Shown here: one piece after another, positions 1 to 8,275 of the stretch
Position numbering within the stretch: the first letter of the stretch is position 1
Layout of the letters: each line of letters begins with the position of its first letter
Translations under genes and position numbers: made by a program
From: a bacterium
GTDB taxonomy: Bacteria; 4484-113; JAFGCY01
Direction of reading: 5' to 3'
Length of the DNA stretch: 64,000 nucleotides
NCBI GenBank assembly: GCA_020849855.1
Contig: JADZFO010000038.1
Span: forward strand, 1 to 64,000
Notes under the pieces: generated by a model
The model's database searches: none
The model's input: only the letters and a program-made list of their open reading frames with translations
Told to the model about the DNA's origin: nothing

Positions 1-1
1 A

Positions 2-106
2 ACCCCGGCGCACATCGCAGTCGCTCGCAGGCTGCTCCTCCAGATCCGCTCGGTCCTCAGATCCGGCCAGCCATTCTTCAACCCGGAAAGTAGATCCTCG
101 TGTTGA
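2..106 (+). CDS. possible C-terminal tail of an IS110-type transposase (partial, cut by window edge)
   Basis: The second forward frame is open from the window edge to a TGA at 104-106 and ends in about 34 residues that include AHIAVARRLLLQIRSVLRSG followed by QPFFNPE. An alanine/valine-alanine-arginine helix followed by a short glycine-proline turn is what I remember of the end of IS110/IS116-type (Transposase_20) proteins. IS110 elements lack terminal inverted repeats, so no boundary is expected. The tandem palindromes at 136-189 begin 30 bases downstream. The identification rests on a very short stretch and could be chance. Confidence 0.3.
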   Translation, partial: TPAHIAVARRLLLQIRSVLRSGQPFFNPESRSSC

Positions 107-135
107 CAAGTAACACGGTATCTACAAGTCAGATC

Positions 136-189
136 GCCCGCACTGCCGTGCGGGCCCACAGGAAGAACCGCCCGCATTGCCATGCGGGC
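136..189. repeat. two tandem REP-like palindromes with a compensatory change
   Basis: Two hairpins lie side by side: GCCCGCAC-TGCC-GTGCGGGC (136-155) and GCCCGCAT-TGCC-ATGCGGGC (170-189), each followed by CCCACAG or CCACAG. The innermost pair is C-G in one and T-A in the other, so pairing is kept while sequence changes. They sit just past the 3' end of cysE (minus strand) and could act as its terminator or mRNA-stabilising structure. They belong to the dispersed palindrome family described elsewhere in this annotation. Confidence 0.8.
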
Positions 190-200
190 CCACAGGGCGC

Positions 201-1181
201 TCAGATCCCGGCGCCGGCTTCGAAGTGTTCGCGGCGCGGGCGGGCCTGGAAGAGCCGGCTGCCCGGCGGGACATCCTCCGTCACCCAGACATTGCCGCCG
301 ATCACGCTGCCGGCCCCGACCCGCACGCGGCCCAGCACCGTCGCGTTGCTGTAGATCGTTACTTCGTCCTCGATCACCGGATGGCGCGGCACGCCCTTGA
401 CCGGGTGGCCGGCGCTGTCCAGCTCAAAGCGCCGCGCGCCCAGGGTCACGCCCTGATAGACCTTCACATGGTTGCCGATGACCGTCGTCTCGCCGATTAC
501 CACGCCGGTGCCGTGGTCGATGAAGAAACTGGAGCCGATGCGCGCGCCCGGATGGATGTCGATACCCGTCTCGCTGTGCGCCAGCTCGGTCAGCAGGCGC
601 GGGATGAAGGGCACGCCGGCGAGGTAGAGGCCATGGGCCAGGCGGTAGGCCGTCAGCGCCCGCAGGCCAGGGTAGCTATAGATCGGCTCAAAGATGCTGA
701 CCGAGGCCGGGTCTCCCAGCCAGGCCGCCTCACTGTCGGCCTCCAGCAGCAGGCGGATGGCCGGCAGCGAGCGCACAAAGCTGGCGGCGATGGCCGGCGA
801 CTCCGAGGGCTCCGGCCAGTGCCAGGCGGAGACACCGCCGCGGGCCTCGGCATAGACAAAGTCCAGGGCCTGACGGGTCAGGGTTTCAGTCTGTGTATAG
901 GCTGTGGCCAGAGCCGCTTCCAAGTTCTGGCGCAGGCGGCCCTCCGGCAGCTCAAGCTGGCCGAAGTAGCCGGGAAAGAGTATGGAGCGCAGCAGCTCCA
1001 GCAGCGCCGCCGTGCGGCTGCGGCTGGGCAGCGGGCGGCCGCCGTACTGCAGCGAGAGCGGCGAAACATCGCCGCCCGCGCAAAGCTCCTGGGCCAGGGC
1101 GCCAAGACCCAGCTCGGAGATGGAGCTGTCCATGTTGCTGATCACGCGGGGCCTGCCCGCCATGCCGTTTGTGCCTTGCAT
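201..1181 (-). CDS. cysE: serine O-acetyltransferase
   Basis: This 326-residue protein acetylates L-serine to O-acetylserine, the first committed step of cysteine synthesis, in the cytoplasm. The N-terminal half is helical. The C-terminal half (about 205-310) is a left-handed beta helix of hexapeptide repeats with the family landmarks DIHPGARIG and IDHGTG (catalytic His near 223), GETTVIG, and YQGVTLG. The start chosen is the ATG at 1181, which follows AAGGAG by six bases and directly follows the cysK stop, so cysK and cysE form one transcript with cysK first. It resembles the longer serine acetyltransferases rather than the 270-residue enterobacterial form. Confidence 0.93.
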   Translation of the reverse strand: MQGTNGMAGRPRVISNMDSSISELGLGALAQELCAGGDVSPLSLQYGGRPLPSRSRTAALLELLRSILFPGYFGQLELPEGRLRQNLEAALATAYTQTETLTRQALDFVYAEARGGVSAWHWPEPSESPAIAASFVRSLPAIRLLLEADSEAAWLGDPASVSIFEPIYSYPGLRALTAYRLAHGLYLAGVPFIPRLLTELAHSETGIDIHPGARIGSSFFIDHGTGVVIGETTVIGNHVKVYQGVTLGARRFELDSAGHPVKGVPRHPVIEDEVTIYSNATVLGRVRVGAGSVIGGNVWVTEDVPPGSRLFQARPRREHFEAGAGI

Positions 1182-1191
1182 CGCCTGCTCC

Positions 1192-2181
1192 TTAGATAGC
1201 CGCGCTGGCCGCGGACTGGCCCTGGGGGCTGACTGTGGCCGGCGCGGACTGCTCCTCGTCGTAGAGCCAGGTGGAGAGATAGCGCTCGCCAAAGCTGGGG
1301 ATGACCACGACGATCAGCTTGCCCTGGCTTTCCGGCCGCGCGGCGACCTGCAGCGCGGCGGCCAGGGCTGCCCCGCTGGAGATGCCGACGAGGATGCCCT
1401 CCTCGCGGCCGAGGCGGCGGGCATAGGTGCCGGCGTCCTCGTTGCTGACCTGGATCACCTCGTCGATGATCCCGGTGTTCAGTATCTCGGGAATGAAGCC
1501 GGCGCCGATGCCCTGGATCTTATGCGGGCCGGGGGCGCCGCCGGAGAGCACCGGGCTGGCCTGCGGCTCCACGGCGATGGCCTTGAAGCCCGGGCGGCGC
1601 GACTTGATGACCTCGCTCACGCCCGTGATGGTGCCGCCGGTGCCGACACCCGCAACCAGGAAATCAACCTGGCCCTCGGTGTCGGCCCAGATTTCCTCTG
1701 CGGTGGTGCGGCGGTGGATCTCTGGGTTGGCCGGGTTCTCAAACTGCCCCACCAGCAGGTACTTGCCGGGGTCGCTGTCGGCAATCTCGCGGGCCCGGGC
1801 GATGGCGCCGGTCATGCCCCTGGCGCCCTCGGTCAGCTCCAGCTCGGCGCCGAAGGCCCGCAGCATGCGGCGGCGCTCGATGCTCATCGTTTCGGGCATG
1901 GTCAGCAGCAGGCGGTAACCCTTGGCCGCGGCGACAAAGGCCAGGCCGATGCCGGTATTGCCGCTGGTCGGCTCGACCAGCACGGTATCCGGGCCGATGC
2001 GCCCGCTGGCCTCAAGGGCCTCAATCATGCTGACAGCGATGCGGTCCTTGACCGAGGCGCAGGGGTTGAAGAACTCCAGCTTGAGGGCGACGCGGCCGGG
2101 CAGGCCGGCGCCGATCTTGTTCAGGCGCACCAGCGGGGTGCGGCCGATGGTCTGCAGAATATCGTCGTAGATGCGTGCCAT
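1192..2181 (-). CDS. cysK: cysteine synthase A (O-acetylserine sulfhydrylase)
   Basis: This is a 329-residue fold-type II PLP enzyme that makes cysteine from O-acetylserine and sulfide. The PLP lysine is in ASVKDRI (about Lys45), followed by the asparagine loop TSGNTGIG and the phosphate-binding loop [19 protein letters not shown]-like context near residue 220 is as in CysK rather than cystathionine beta-synthase. The start at 2181 gives [18 protein letters not shown], the normal N-terminus, with AGGAG eight bases upstream; the longer in-frame start would add 15 atypical residues. CysE follows at once on the same strand, and the two enzymes are known to form a complex. Confidence 0.95.
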   Translation of the reverse strand: MARIYDDILQTIGRTPLVRLNKIGAGLPGRVALKLEFFNPCASVKDRIAVSMIEALEASGRIGPDTVLVEPTSGNTGIGLAFVAAAKGYRLLLTMPETMSIERRRMLRAFGAELELTEGARGMTGAIARAREIADSDPGKYLLVGQFENPANPEIHRRTTAEEIWADTEGQVDFLVAGVGTGGTITGVSEVIKSRRPGFKAIAVEPQASPVLSGGAPGPHKIQGIGAGFIPEILNTGIIDEVIQVSNEDAGTYARRLGREEGILVGISSGAALAAALQVAARPESQGKLIVVVIPSFGERYLSTWLYDEEQSAPATVSPQGQSAASAAI

Positions 2182-2438
2182 GTGTGTCTCCTGTTTGTGC
2201 CGTGCTTCGCGCAAAGTCCTGCGCACAGTGGATGGGGGAAGCTGCCTGTTTGTTCCGTGCTAACAGGCCAGGAGACATCGGCCGGATGAAGCCGCATGCA
2301 GACGGCGGGTCCAGCGCTGGGGGCCGGAGCCGGCGACCGTCATTTCATAGCGGTGATCCTTGACCATGGAGGGCTGGGATGATACCACCAAAGCGGCCGC
2401 CTTGATCTTAAAGTGCCGAGTGATCGCCCAGCGCGAGG

Positions 2439-2747
2439 TTAAAGCTGCATTCCCGGGCTTTCGCTGCCGCTGCTGCGCTCTGATGCCGTCTTGATCAGCG
2501 CGCGGATAGTGTCCTTGCTGAGCGAGCGGCCCATGGCCAGCACAGCGCCGTTGACACTGAAAGCGGGGGAAAGGGGAATGCCGGCCCTGACGCGTTCCAC
2601 CATCTGGGTGTGGTGCGTAACCCGGGCGTTGAGATTCAACTCGTCGACACATTCCTGGATGGCCCTGCAAAAGCTGTCCGTTTCGATCGCACAGTCATCG
2701 CAGTAAACCCTTACATCGTACTCCGTCACGTCCTGAAACACCTGCAT
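2439..2747 (-). CDS. thioredoxin-like CxxC protein (Thioredoxin_3-like), copy 1
   Basis: A 102-residue small thioredoxin-fold protein. It opens with YDVRVYCDDCAIE, a beta strand running into a CxxC redox motif, followed by a helix with two further cysteines, then GIPLSPAFSVNG with the cis-proline-like SPA, VLAMG and a final helix; this is the order of the Thioredoxin_3 (redox-active disulfide) family. The ATG at 2747 is preceded by GGAGG at eight bases. It is clearly paralogous to the protein at 3039-3404, which lies just upstream on the same strand. Its place next to cysK/cysE suggests a thiol or sulfur-transfer role, which is inference. Confidence 0.75.
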   Translation of the reverse strand: MQVFQDVTEYDVRVYCDDCAIETDSFCRAIQECVDELNLNARVTHHTQMVERVRAGIPLSPAFSVNGAVLAMGRSLSKDTIRALIKTASERSSGSESPGMQL

Positions 2748-3038
2748 CCTGCGAACCTCCGCCACTGTAAGGACTGCGGCGCCTGTATGACGCTTCGTCC
2801 CGCGGCTTCCTGCCTGGAAGCTGCACGCCTCTGCCAAGGCTATAGTCCAATTTGACTATTTTCACAGCGGCCGGTCTGCAATCTTAACACAGGTACACAG
2901 TTGCCTTGCATGATTCGCGCTATGCCGGTTTTGGCAAGGCGGATGCTTGAAATCAGGCTCAATTGTACCCTAAATTTCAGGGCAAGCATACACAAGGGCA
3001 ACTGTGTCTGACAGGCGGCAACTGCCTGCTGGCACACT

Positions 3039-3404
3039 TTAGCCTGTCTGGGTTTCTGGCAAGTGATTCTGCTCTGGCCCGTGCTGCCGGATATGGGCCT
3101 GGAGCAGTTTGATCAGCGAATCCCGGCCAAGCAAGGTACCCATGCACAGCACGCGCCCGTTGAGGCTGATCGCCGGCGCCAGGGGGATGCCGTCATGCAG
3201 GCGCTGAATTGTGTCCGTGTACACCTGCAGCTTTGCGTTCAACTGCAGCTCTTCAATGCAGCCATCGATCAGCCGGCATACGCACTGACTGTCAATCTGG
3301 CAGCCGTCGCAGTAGACGGTGATCATCAGGTTTGTGGGCTCAATTCGCTGTGCTTGTTTTTGCATGTCTGGCGCCGCGGCGTCAAATTCAGCCTTCGGCC
3401 CCAT
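3039..3404 (-). CDS. thioredoxin-like CxxC protein (Thioredoxin_3-like), copy 2
   Basis: Up to 121 residues. MITVYCDGCQID carries the CxxC, then a helix with Cys residues (CVCRLIDGC), then LNAKLQVYTDTIQRLHDGIP and LAPAISLNGRVLCMG. It aligns end to end with the protein at 2439-2747, with the CxxC, the CRxIxxC helix, GIPLxPA and NGxVLxMG all shared. The true start may be this ATG (AGGG five bases upstream) or the internal ATG at MQKQAQR, which better matches the paralogue. The 291 bases between the two genes hold no convincing gene. Probably a cytoplasmic redox protein; substrate unknown. Confidence 0.72.
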   Translation of the reverse strand: MGPKAEFDAAAPDMQKQAQRIEPTNLMITVYCDGCQIDSQCVCRLIDGCIEELQLNAKLQVYTDTIQRLHDGIPLAPAISLNGRVLCMGTLLGRDSLIKLLQAHIRQHGPEQNHLPETQTG

Positions 3405-3451
3405 TAATACCCTAGTTAGAATAGTTCTATTGTCGTGATTATCGAAGATTT

Positions 3452-4504
3452 TCAGGCTGCCAGCACAGCCCAGGCATAAGAGATCAGGGCCACAAAGACA
3501 AAGAGCAGTGTCGAGACCAGAATCGCCGGCCCGGCGTTATTCTTCAGCGCGCGGGCGTCCACACTGAGCCCCAGCGCGGCCATGGCAGAGGCAATCAGGA
3601 TCGCGGATCCCAGGCCCAGCCACTTCAATGCGGCTTCAGGTACCAGCCCGGAAGAACCGACGATTGCCGCGGCGATGAAGAGCAGCACATAAACCGGGAT
3701 GCCGCTCATGCGCAGCTTCAGGCGGCCGCGGGCGTCAAGGTGCTGCACATCCCGCGGGGTAAAGCGCCAGGCCAGCAAGAGCGAGAGTGGGGCCAGCAGT
3801 GCCACGCGGGCCATCTTCACCAGCGTGCCGATCTCGCCGGCGGTGTCGCCGCGGGCAAAGGCGGCGGCAATGGCATTGGCCACCGCCTGCATGGACAGCC
3901 CGGACCAGACGCCGAACTGGATGTCGCTCAGCGGCACCACATATGACAGGGCTGTATAGGCAATCACGGCCAGGGCGCCGAGCACAGACAGGCCGCCGAT
4001 GGCCAGCACGCTATCCTTCTCTTCGGCCTCAATGCAGGGCGCCACCGCGGCGATGGCGCTGGAGCCGCAGATGCCCGAGCCGACGCCGATCAGCACCGCC
4101 AGCTTTGGGCTGAGCCTGAAGGCGCGGCCAAGGGCAATGCCGGCCAGCACCACCAGCGGCACCAGGACCACCACACCCACCAGGGCCCAGGGCCCCAGCT
4201 CCAGCAGGTGGCGGAAATCCAGCTTGAAGCCCAGCAGCACCACGCCGGCTTCCAGGATGCTGCGGGCCGCGAAGTCCACGCCGGGCTTGAGCGCCGGGCG
4301 CGGAAGCTGGAAGAGGCCGACGGCGAGGCCCAGCAGGACGCCAAGCACCACCGGCTCCATGGGGAAGAACTGGTTGATCCAGCCGGCGGCGAACCAGGCG
4401 ATGGCCGATACCAGGGCCACCAGGCCGAGTCCGGGCAGCAGGGAGCGCAGGCTGAACTTCGGGGGCTGAGCAGACAAGGCCCTTAGCTTAGGGCAAGGCG
4501 CCAC
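3452..4504 (-). CDS. YeiH/UPF0324 family membrane protein (putative sulfate/sulfite exporter type)
   Basis: A 350-residue integral membrane protein with about ten hydrophobic segments. Family landmarks visible are PGVDFAARSILEAGVVLLGFKLDF, the glycine-rich loop GVGSGICGSSAIAAVAPCIEA, and KWLGLGSAILIASAMAALGLSVD near the end. This is the UPF0324 (YeiH) family, which annotation systems label putative sulfate exporter; direct transport evidence in the family is thin. Lying between cysteine synthesis genes and cysteine dioxygenase, it could export sulfite or sulfate released when cysteinesulfinate is broken down. That pathway link is inference from position. Confidence 0.85.
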   Translation of the reverse strand: MAPCPKLRALSAQPPKFSLRSLLPGLGLVALVSAIAWFAAGWINQFFPMEPVVLGVLLGLAVGLFQLPRPALKPGVDFAARSILEAGVVLLGFKLDFRHLLELGPWALVGVVVLVPLVVLAGIALGRAFRLSPKLAVLIGVGSGICGSSAIAAVAPCIEAEEKDSVLAIGGLSVLGALAVIAYTALSYVVPLSDIQFGVWSGLSMQAVANAIAAAFARGDTAGEIGTLVKMARVALLAPLSLLLAWRFTPRDVQHLDARGRLKLRMSGIPVYVLLFIAAAIVGSSGLVPEAALKWLGLGSAILIASAMAALGLSVDARALKNNAGPAILVSTLLFVFVALISYAWAVLAA

Positions 4505-4579
4505 AGGATGGAATACGGGGCGGTCCGAACATCGTCGGCCCCGACCGGAGAAGTAATGCCCAGGCTGCCGGCGGGGTGT

Positions 4580-5092
4580 CTACTGGTTCAGCGGCACCAG
4601 CAGCTCGCCCAGCACTTCGCCGGCCTCGTTGTAGGTATTCATCAGGCTCAGGGGCGGGCTGTAGATATGCAGGGTGACCAGGTTGGTGTCAGTGCTGTAG
4701 TTGCAGATCTTGTGGATGTTGTCGTCCTGGGCGCCGCAGATCGCACCGGGGGGCAGGTCCTTGGGGCCGCGGGCGCGCAGGCTGCCGTCCTCGCTGCGCT
4801 CATAGAACACCTCAGTGCAGGTGCCCTGCAGCACCATCACGCCGCAGCTGGAGCCCACGTGGTCGTGGATCACGCTTTCCTGGCCCGGCAGCCAGCACAG
4901 GATCAGGGCCTGATAGGCCGGGCCGGCCGAGAGCAGGTTGCGGCTGTAGCGCTCGGGGTCAAAGCGCATGACATGCTGCACATCCTCCAGGCTGATCTCG
5001 AGCTCCTGCATGTGCTTGACCAGTTTGTCCAGGGGGATGCGTTCGCTGTAGTTGTTGAGTGCGGCCAGAAAGCCGGGAAGTGTCGTCGCCAT
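4580..5092 (-). CDS. cdoA: cysteine dioxygenase type I
   Basis: A 170-residue cupin that oxidises L-cysteine to cysteine sulfinic acid with a mononuclear iron. The three-histidine iron site is visible as His76 and His78 in VIHDHVG and His127 in NIHKIC. RYSRNL (Arg51) matches the carboxylate-binding RYTRNL of mammalian enzymes. Cys83 and Tyr144 (HIYSPP) lie at the same distances from the iron histidines as Cys93 and Tyr157 of rat CDO, which form the thioether cofactor; bacterial CDOs commonly have glycine in place of this cysteine. Full length for the family. It ends the minus-strand sulfur block. Confidence 0.92.
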   Translation of the reverse strand: MATTLPGFLAALNNYSERIPLDKLVKHMQELEISLEDVQHVMRFDPERYSRNLLSAGPAYQALILCWLPGQESVIHDHVGSSCGVMVLQGTCTEVFYERSEDGSLRARGPKDLPPGAICGAQDDNIHKICNYSTDTNLVTLHIYSPPLSLMNTYNEAGEVLGELLVPLNQ

Positions 5093-5179
5093 GCCCTTCT
5101 CCCGCCCGCCTTGCGGGCCGCCGAAATCTTAACACGCCGGCGGGCGGGCGGAGAGCTGAGAGCGGGTTAGAATGCTGGC

Positions 5180-5794
5180 GTGGGCGACAAGGACAAGCGC
5201 GCGCTGCTGCAGGTCGGCAGGCTGAAGAAGGCCGGCACGCGGCAGCTGCCGATCCAGGCCAATGCCTGGCTCAGCGCCAGCCGCAAGCTGGACAAGGCCA
5301 TCAAGGACCTGCAGGCAGGCAGGCCGGTGCTGCTCAGGAAGCTGCGCGGGAAGAAGCTGTACCTTTACCTCACCCTGACCCGCTGGAAGGAAGACAGCGA
5401 GCTGCAGGCGCCCCAGACGATCCTGCGCCTCAGCCTGCGCCTGCGCCGGCCCGGCTCGAAAAGCGACGGCGCCGTAATCGCCGCCATCGGCCGCGAGCTC
5501 TTCGAGCGCGACACCCGCGGCCTGCGGGTCGCGGATCAGCCGGCGGTTGGCAGCAGCGCTGGCATCGACGAGGCGGCCCTGATCGGCATGATCAGGGCTG
5601 AGGTCAAAGCGGGCAAATGGAAGAAGGACAACTGCTCCAACTGCCCCTGGCGCTATCTGAGCGAAGGGAAGATCAAAGGCATCGCGCAGCTGCGCACTGA
5701 CAAGCGGGTCAAGAAGATCTCCAGCACATGCAAGAGCTGCCCCTCGCGGCCGCTGCTGGCCGCTTATGACAAGGCCCTGAAGGCGGCGAAGTAG
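5180..5794 (+). CDS. protein of unknown function with two C-terminal CxxC motifs
   Basis: 204 residues, very basic, with a GTG start. I do not recognise the family. The N-terminal 110 residues alternate short strands and basic helices (KLRGKKLYLYLTLTRW, ILRLSLRLRR). The C-terminal third has NCSNCPWRY and, 30 residues later, TCKSCPSRP, which together could bind one zinc, or a cluster if redox-active. The basic charge and zinc-ribbon-like spacing suggest nucleic-acid or protein binding, but that is a guess. It diverges from the CDO gene, with 87 bases between starts. The stop TAG is part of a GTAG followed by a GC-rich run. Confidence 0.7.
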   Translation: MGDKDKRALLQVGRLKKAGTRQLPIQANAWLSASRKLDKAIKDLQAGRPVLLRKLRGKKLYLYLTLTRWKEDSELQAPQTILRLSLRLRRPGSKSDGAVIAAIGRELFERDTRGLRVADQPAVGSSAGIDEAALIGMIRAEVKAGKWKKDNCSNCPWRYLSEGKIKGIAQLRTDKRVKKISSTCKSCPSRPLLAAYDKALKAAK

Positions 5795-5810
5795 GCCCGC
5801 GCGAGCTGCG

Positions 5811-5842
5811 CATGTCCCCCAATGTCCATTTACCGCGCGGCC
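5811..5842 (+). promoter_or_regulatory. upstream motif shared with 16217-16249
   Basis: CATGTCCCCCAATGTCCAT followed by a TAC and a CGCGCGGCC run occurs here, 63 bases before the PKD lipoprotein start, and almost unchanged at 16217-16249 upstream of the HTH-TPR gene. Similarity continues weakly into a downstream CGCGCCGCG. A shared promoter or operator, or one more dispersed repeat, would explain it. Confidence 0.45.
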
Positions 5843-5904
5843 TGTGAGCGGTAGAACTTCGCGCCGCGGACACATAAGCCACCGTCCGCGACGAGGAGTC
5901 TGAC

Positions 5905-8175
5905 ATGCCGACCAAGGCTGATGCCGCGTATTCACCTCTGACCCTGTTGCTATTGCTCGTCCTGCTTCTGAGCTGCTGCGCCTGCGCATCCGGCGGCGAC
6001 GGCGGCCTGCAGGCGGGCGGCCCCGCTGTGCCCGCTGCTGCGCCCGGCGGCGCTGTCAGCCTGCCCGCCCCCGCCGAGGCCCTGCGCCTGAGCAGCGATA
6101 TCGGCGATGACGATCGCTCCTGCGACGGCAACGAATGGGATTCCGCCCTGCCCTATGAGAATGTCTCCGGCGGGCTCTTTTATCCCAGCTATGACGGCAC
6201 AGGCAGCCTGAGCCTGGAGCAGTGCGCCCTGGCGGTGTATCGCCTGGGGGAGCTGGCCGGGCACAACGGCCCGCCGCGCATCGAGCTGGGCTTCGACCCT
6301 TCCAGCTATGCGCTGCCGGACAGCGGGCATCTGCGCATCGCGCTGGCCAACTTCGACAGCGGGCGCTGGGACTGGTTTGGCTGTGTGTCACACAGCAGCT
6401 ATGTCTTCTATGAGGCCTATCAGTTCAACTTCGGCAGCTTCGCGCCCTACCTCTCCGACAGCGGCGAGATGCTCTGCGCGGTTGTGCTGGACCAGCAGGG
6501 GGAGAGCGAGCTGAGCTGGGTGCTGGCCGGGGCGAATGCGCCGCCGGAGGTCTATGTCAGTGCTGACCTCAGCAATGACCCGCTGGAGAACATCGGTCCG
6601 CTGAATGTCAGCTTCAGCCTCTGGCCGGATACCTATGGCGGCCCGATGGCCGGCATGGACATCGACTGGGAAGGCGACGGAACCTACGACCTACTGGGAA
6701 TCACTGAGACCAGCATCCAGCATGAGTACCAGCCCGGCAGCTACTCCTTCACCGTGCGGCTGACGGACAGCTCCGGGCTGAGCGATACAGAGAGCCGCGA
6801 CTTCATCATCATCGACCCGAACAACGCCCTGCCGCAGGCAGCGATCGACTCCGACCTGCTTGGCGGCAGCGCGCCGCTGAGCGTGAACTTCGACGCCAGC
6901 GGCAGCACGGATGACAAGCCGCTGAGCCGCTACCTTTGGGACCTGGACTCCGACGGGGAGTTCGAGGCCGAGACGGCGGAGCCGCAGTTCACGGCCACTC
7001 TGGCGCAGTATGGCCCGAACCTGGTGACTGTGCGCGTCATCGACAGCGACCTGGCCTGGGATGAGAGCAGCACGATCATCAATGTGCTGGACGGCTGGGA
7101 GGACATGACGGTGGCGGACGCCAACCCGGCCAGGTTTGAGGCGCTGACCTGCGGGCTTGGCCTGGGCCGGCGGCCCTGCGTGCTGTGGATTCAGGGCGCG
7201 ATGCGCGAGCTGTACTTTGCCCGCGCCGCCAGCGCGGATGCCAAGACCTGGGACGCGCCGGTCCAACTGGCCGACCTGAATACTGCCACCATCCACGACA
7301 TCTGCGCGGTCGAAGACACGGTGAACAACCGGCCGCTGGTGGCCTGGACGGTCTATGACAGCAGCGCCGGAACAATGCAGCTCTGGAGCCGCTATGCCAA
7401 CGACAACGCCTGCACTAGCTGGAGCGCGTCGCTGCTGCTGCACGAAGCGCCCTACATTGACGGCAGTCCGGCGCTGGCCGTCAGCGGCAACAAGCCGCGC
7501 CTGGTCTTCGCCACCCGCGAGCAGACCGGGCAGCCGGTGGACATCCACATCCTGCTCAGCCAGGACAGCAAGGGATCGGCCTGGGGCGCGGACCAGCTTA
7601 TCGCCAGCGCGGTGGATATCCGGCCCAGCCGGATGGAGATGCTGAGCGACGGCAGCGACCTGGTGCTGGCGGTCAGCGGCATCGACGCGGCCGGCAACTG
7701 GGACAGCGGCAGGGTGATGGTCTGGAACTCCAGCGCGGGCGACCCCCTGAACTGGAGCGTGGCACCCCGCGTTCTGACCCAGCCTTCAAGTGATCTGTCA
7801 CTGACCTATCTGGACGGCCTGCCGGCGCTTGCCGCGGGCGGCGGCTCTGAGCACTCCGCGCTGAGCTGCTGGCGCAGCATGGATGCGCTGGGCGCCGCAT
7901 GGCCGGCGCAGGCTGACGAGCTGGGCCAGGGGACCGAGTGCGAGCTGTGCTTCTGGGATGGCGCGGCGGGGGTCTTCTTCAACGATACGGTGCTGGACCA
8001 GATCAGCTTCAGGCGCCTTGATCCGGTGACAGGAATCTGGGGCAGCGCTGAGATCGTCGCCCGCGACACCTTCTTTGTCGACGACCTGTCGGTAACGATG
8101 AACCTGGGCCGGCCCTTTATCTTCTACATTGACCCGGATGAGGGCGAGCTGCGCTGCAGCTCCTGGCACTACTAG
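5905..8175 (+). CDS. PKD-domain lipoprotein with a BNR-like C-terminal region
   Basis: 756 residues. A leucine-rich signal ends in LLSC, lipobox cysteine Cys24. Residues about 90-215 are a beta-sandwich-like domain with HLRIALANFDSGRWDWFG, a motif also found in the lipoproteins at 45329 and 52466. Two PKD-type domains follow (about 218-305 and 308-395; PLSVNFDASGSTDD and RYLWDLDSDG are typical). The remaining 360 residues have repeated WSASLLLHE and RPLVAWTVYD type strands that look like a sialidase/BNR-style propeller without clear Asp boxes. GAGGAG lies six bases before the ATG. Probably surface or periplasmic; ligand unknown. Confidence 0.85.
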   Translation: MPTKADAAYSPLTLLLLLVLLLSCCACASGGDGGLQAGGPAVPAAAPGGAVSLPAPAEALRLSSDIGDDDRSCDGNEWDSALPYENVSGGLFYPSYDGTGSLSLEQCALAVYRLGELAGHNGPPRIELGFDPSSYALPDSGHLRIALANFDSGRWDWFGCVSHSSYVFYEAYQFNFGSFAPYLSDSGEMLCAVVLDQQGESELSWVLAGANAPPEVYVSADLSNDPLENIGPLNVSFSLWPDTYGGPMAGMDIDWEGDGTYDLLGITETSIQHEYQPGSYSFTVRLTDSSGLSDTESRDFIIIDPNNALPQAAIDSDLLGGSAPLSVNFDASGSTDDKPLSRYLWDLDSDGEFEAETAEPQFTATLAQYGPNLVTVRVIDSDLAWDESSTIINVLDGWEDMTVADANPARFEALTCGLGLGRRPCVLWIQGAMRELYFARAASADAKTWDAPVQLADLNTATIHDICAVEDTVNNRPLVAWTVYDSSAGTMQLWSRYANDNACTSWSASLLLHEAPYIDGSPALAVSGNKPRLVFATREQTGQPVDIHILLSQDSKGSAWGADQLIASAVDIRPSRMEMLSDGSDLVLAVSGIDAAGNWDSGRVMVWNSSAGDPLNWSVAPRVLTQPSSDLSLTYLDGLPALAAGGGSEHSALSCWRSMDALGAAWPAQADELGQGTECELCFWDGAAGVFFNDTVLDQISFRRLDPVTGIWGSAEIVARDTFFVDDLSVTMNLGRPFIFYIDPDEGELRCSSWHY

Positions 8176-8275
8176 GATCGCGCAGCGTGAAGTGTTCAGC
8201 GTGCACTGTGAGTATGCAGTGTGCCGCGCGGATGCTGCAGCGAGCCGGTCGGCCAGCATGGTGTAAAAGACTGGC

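Noticed and set aside
2182-2438. Riboswitch or T-box leader before cysK
   Set aside because: No SAM-box or T-box core motifs were recognisable in the 257 bases upstream of cysK.
2840-3037. 65-codon minus-strand frame between the two thioredoxin-like genes
   Set aside because: No similarity to the flanking paralogues, no ribosome site and atypical composition; more likely spacer.
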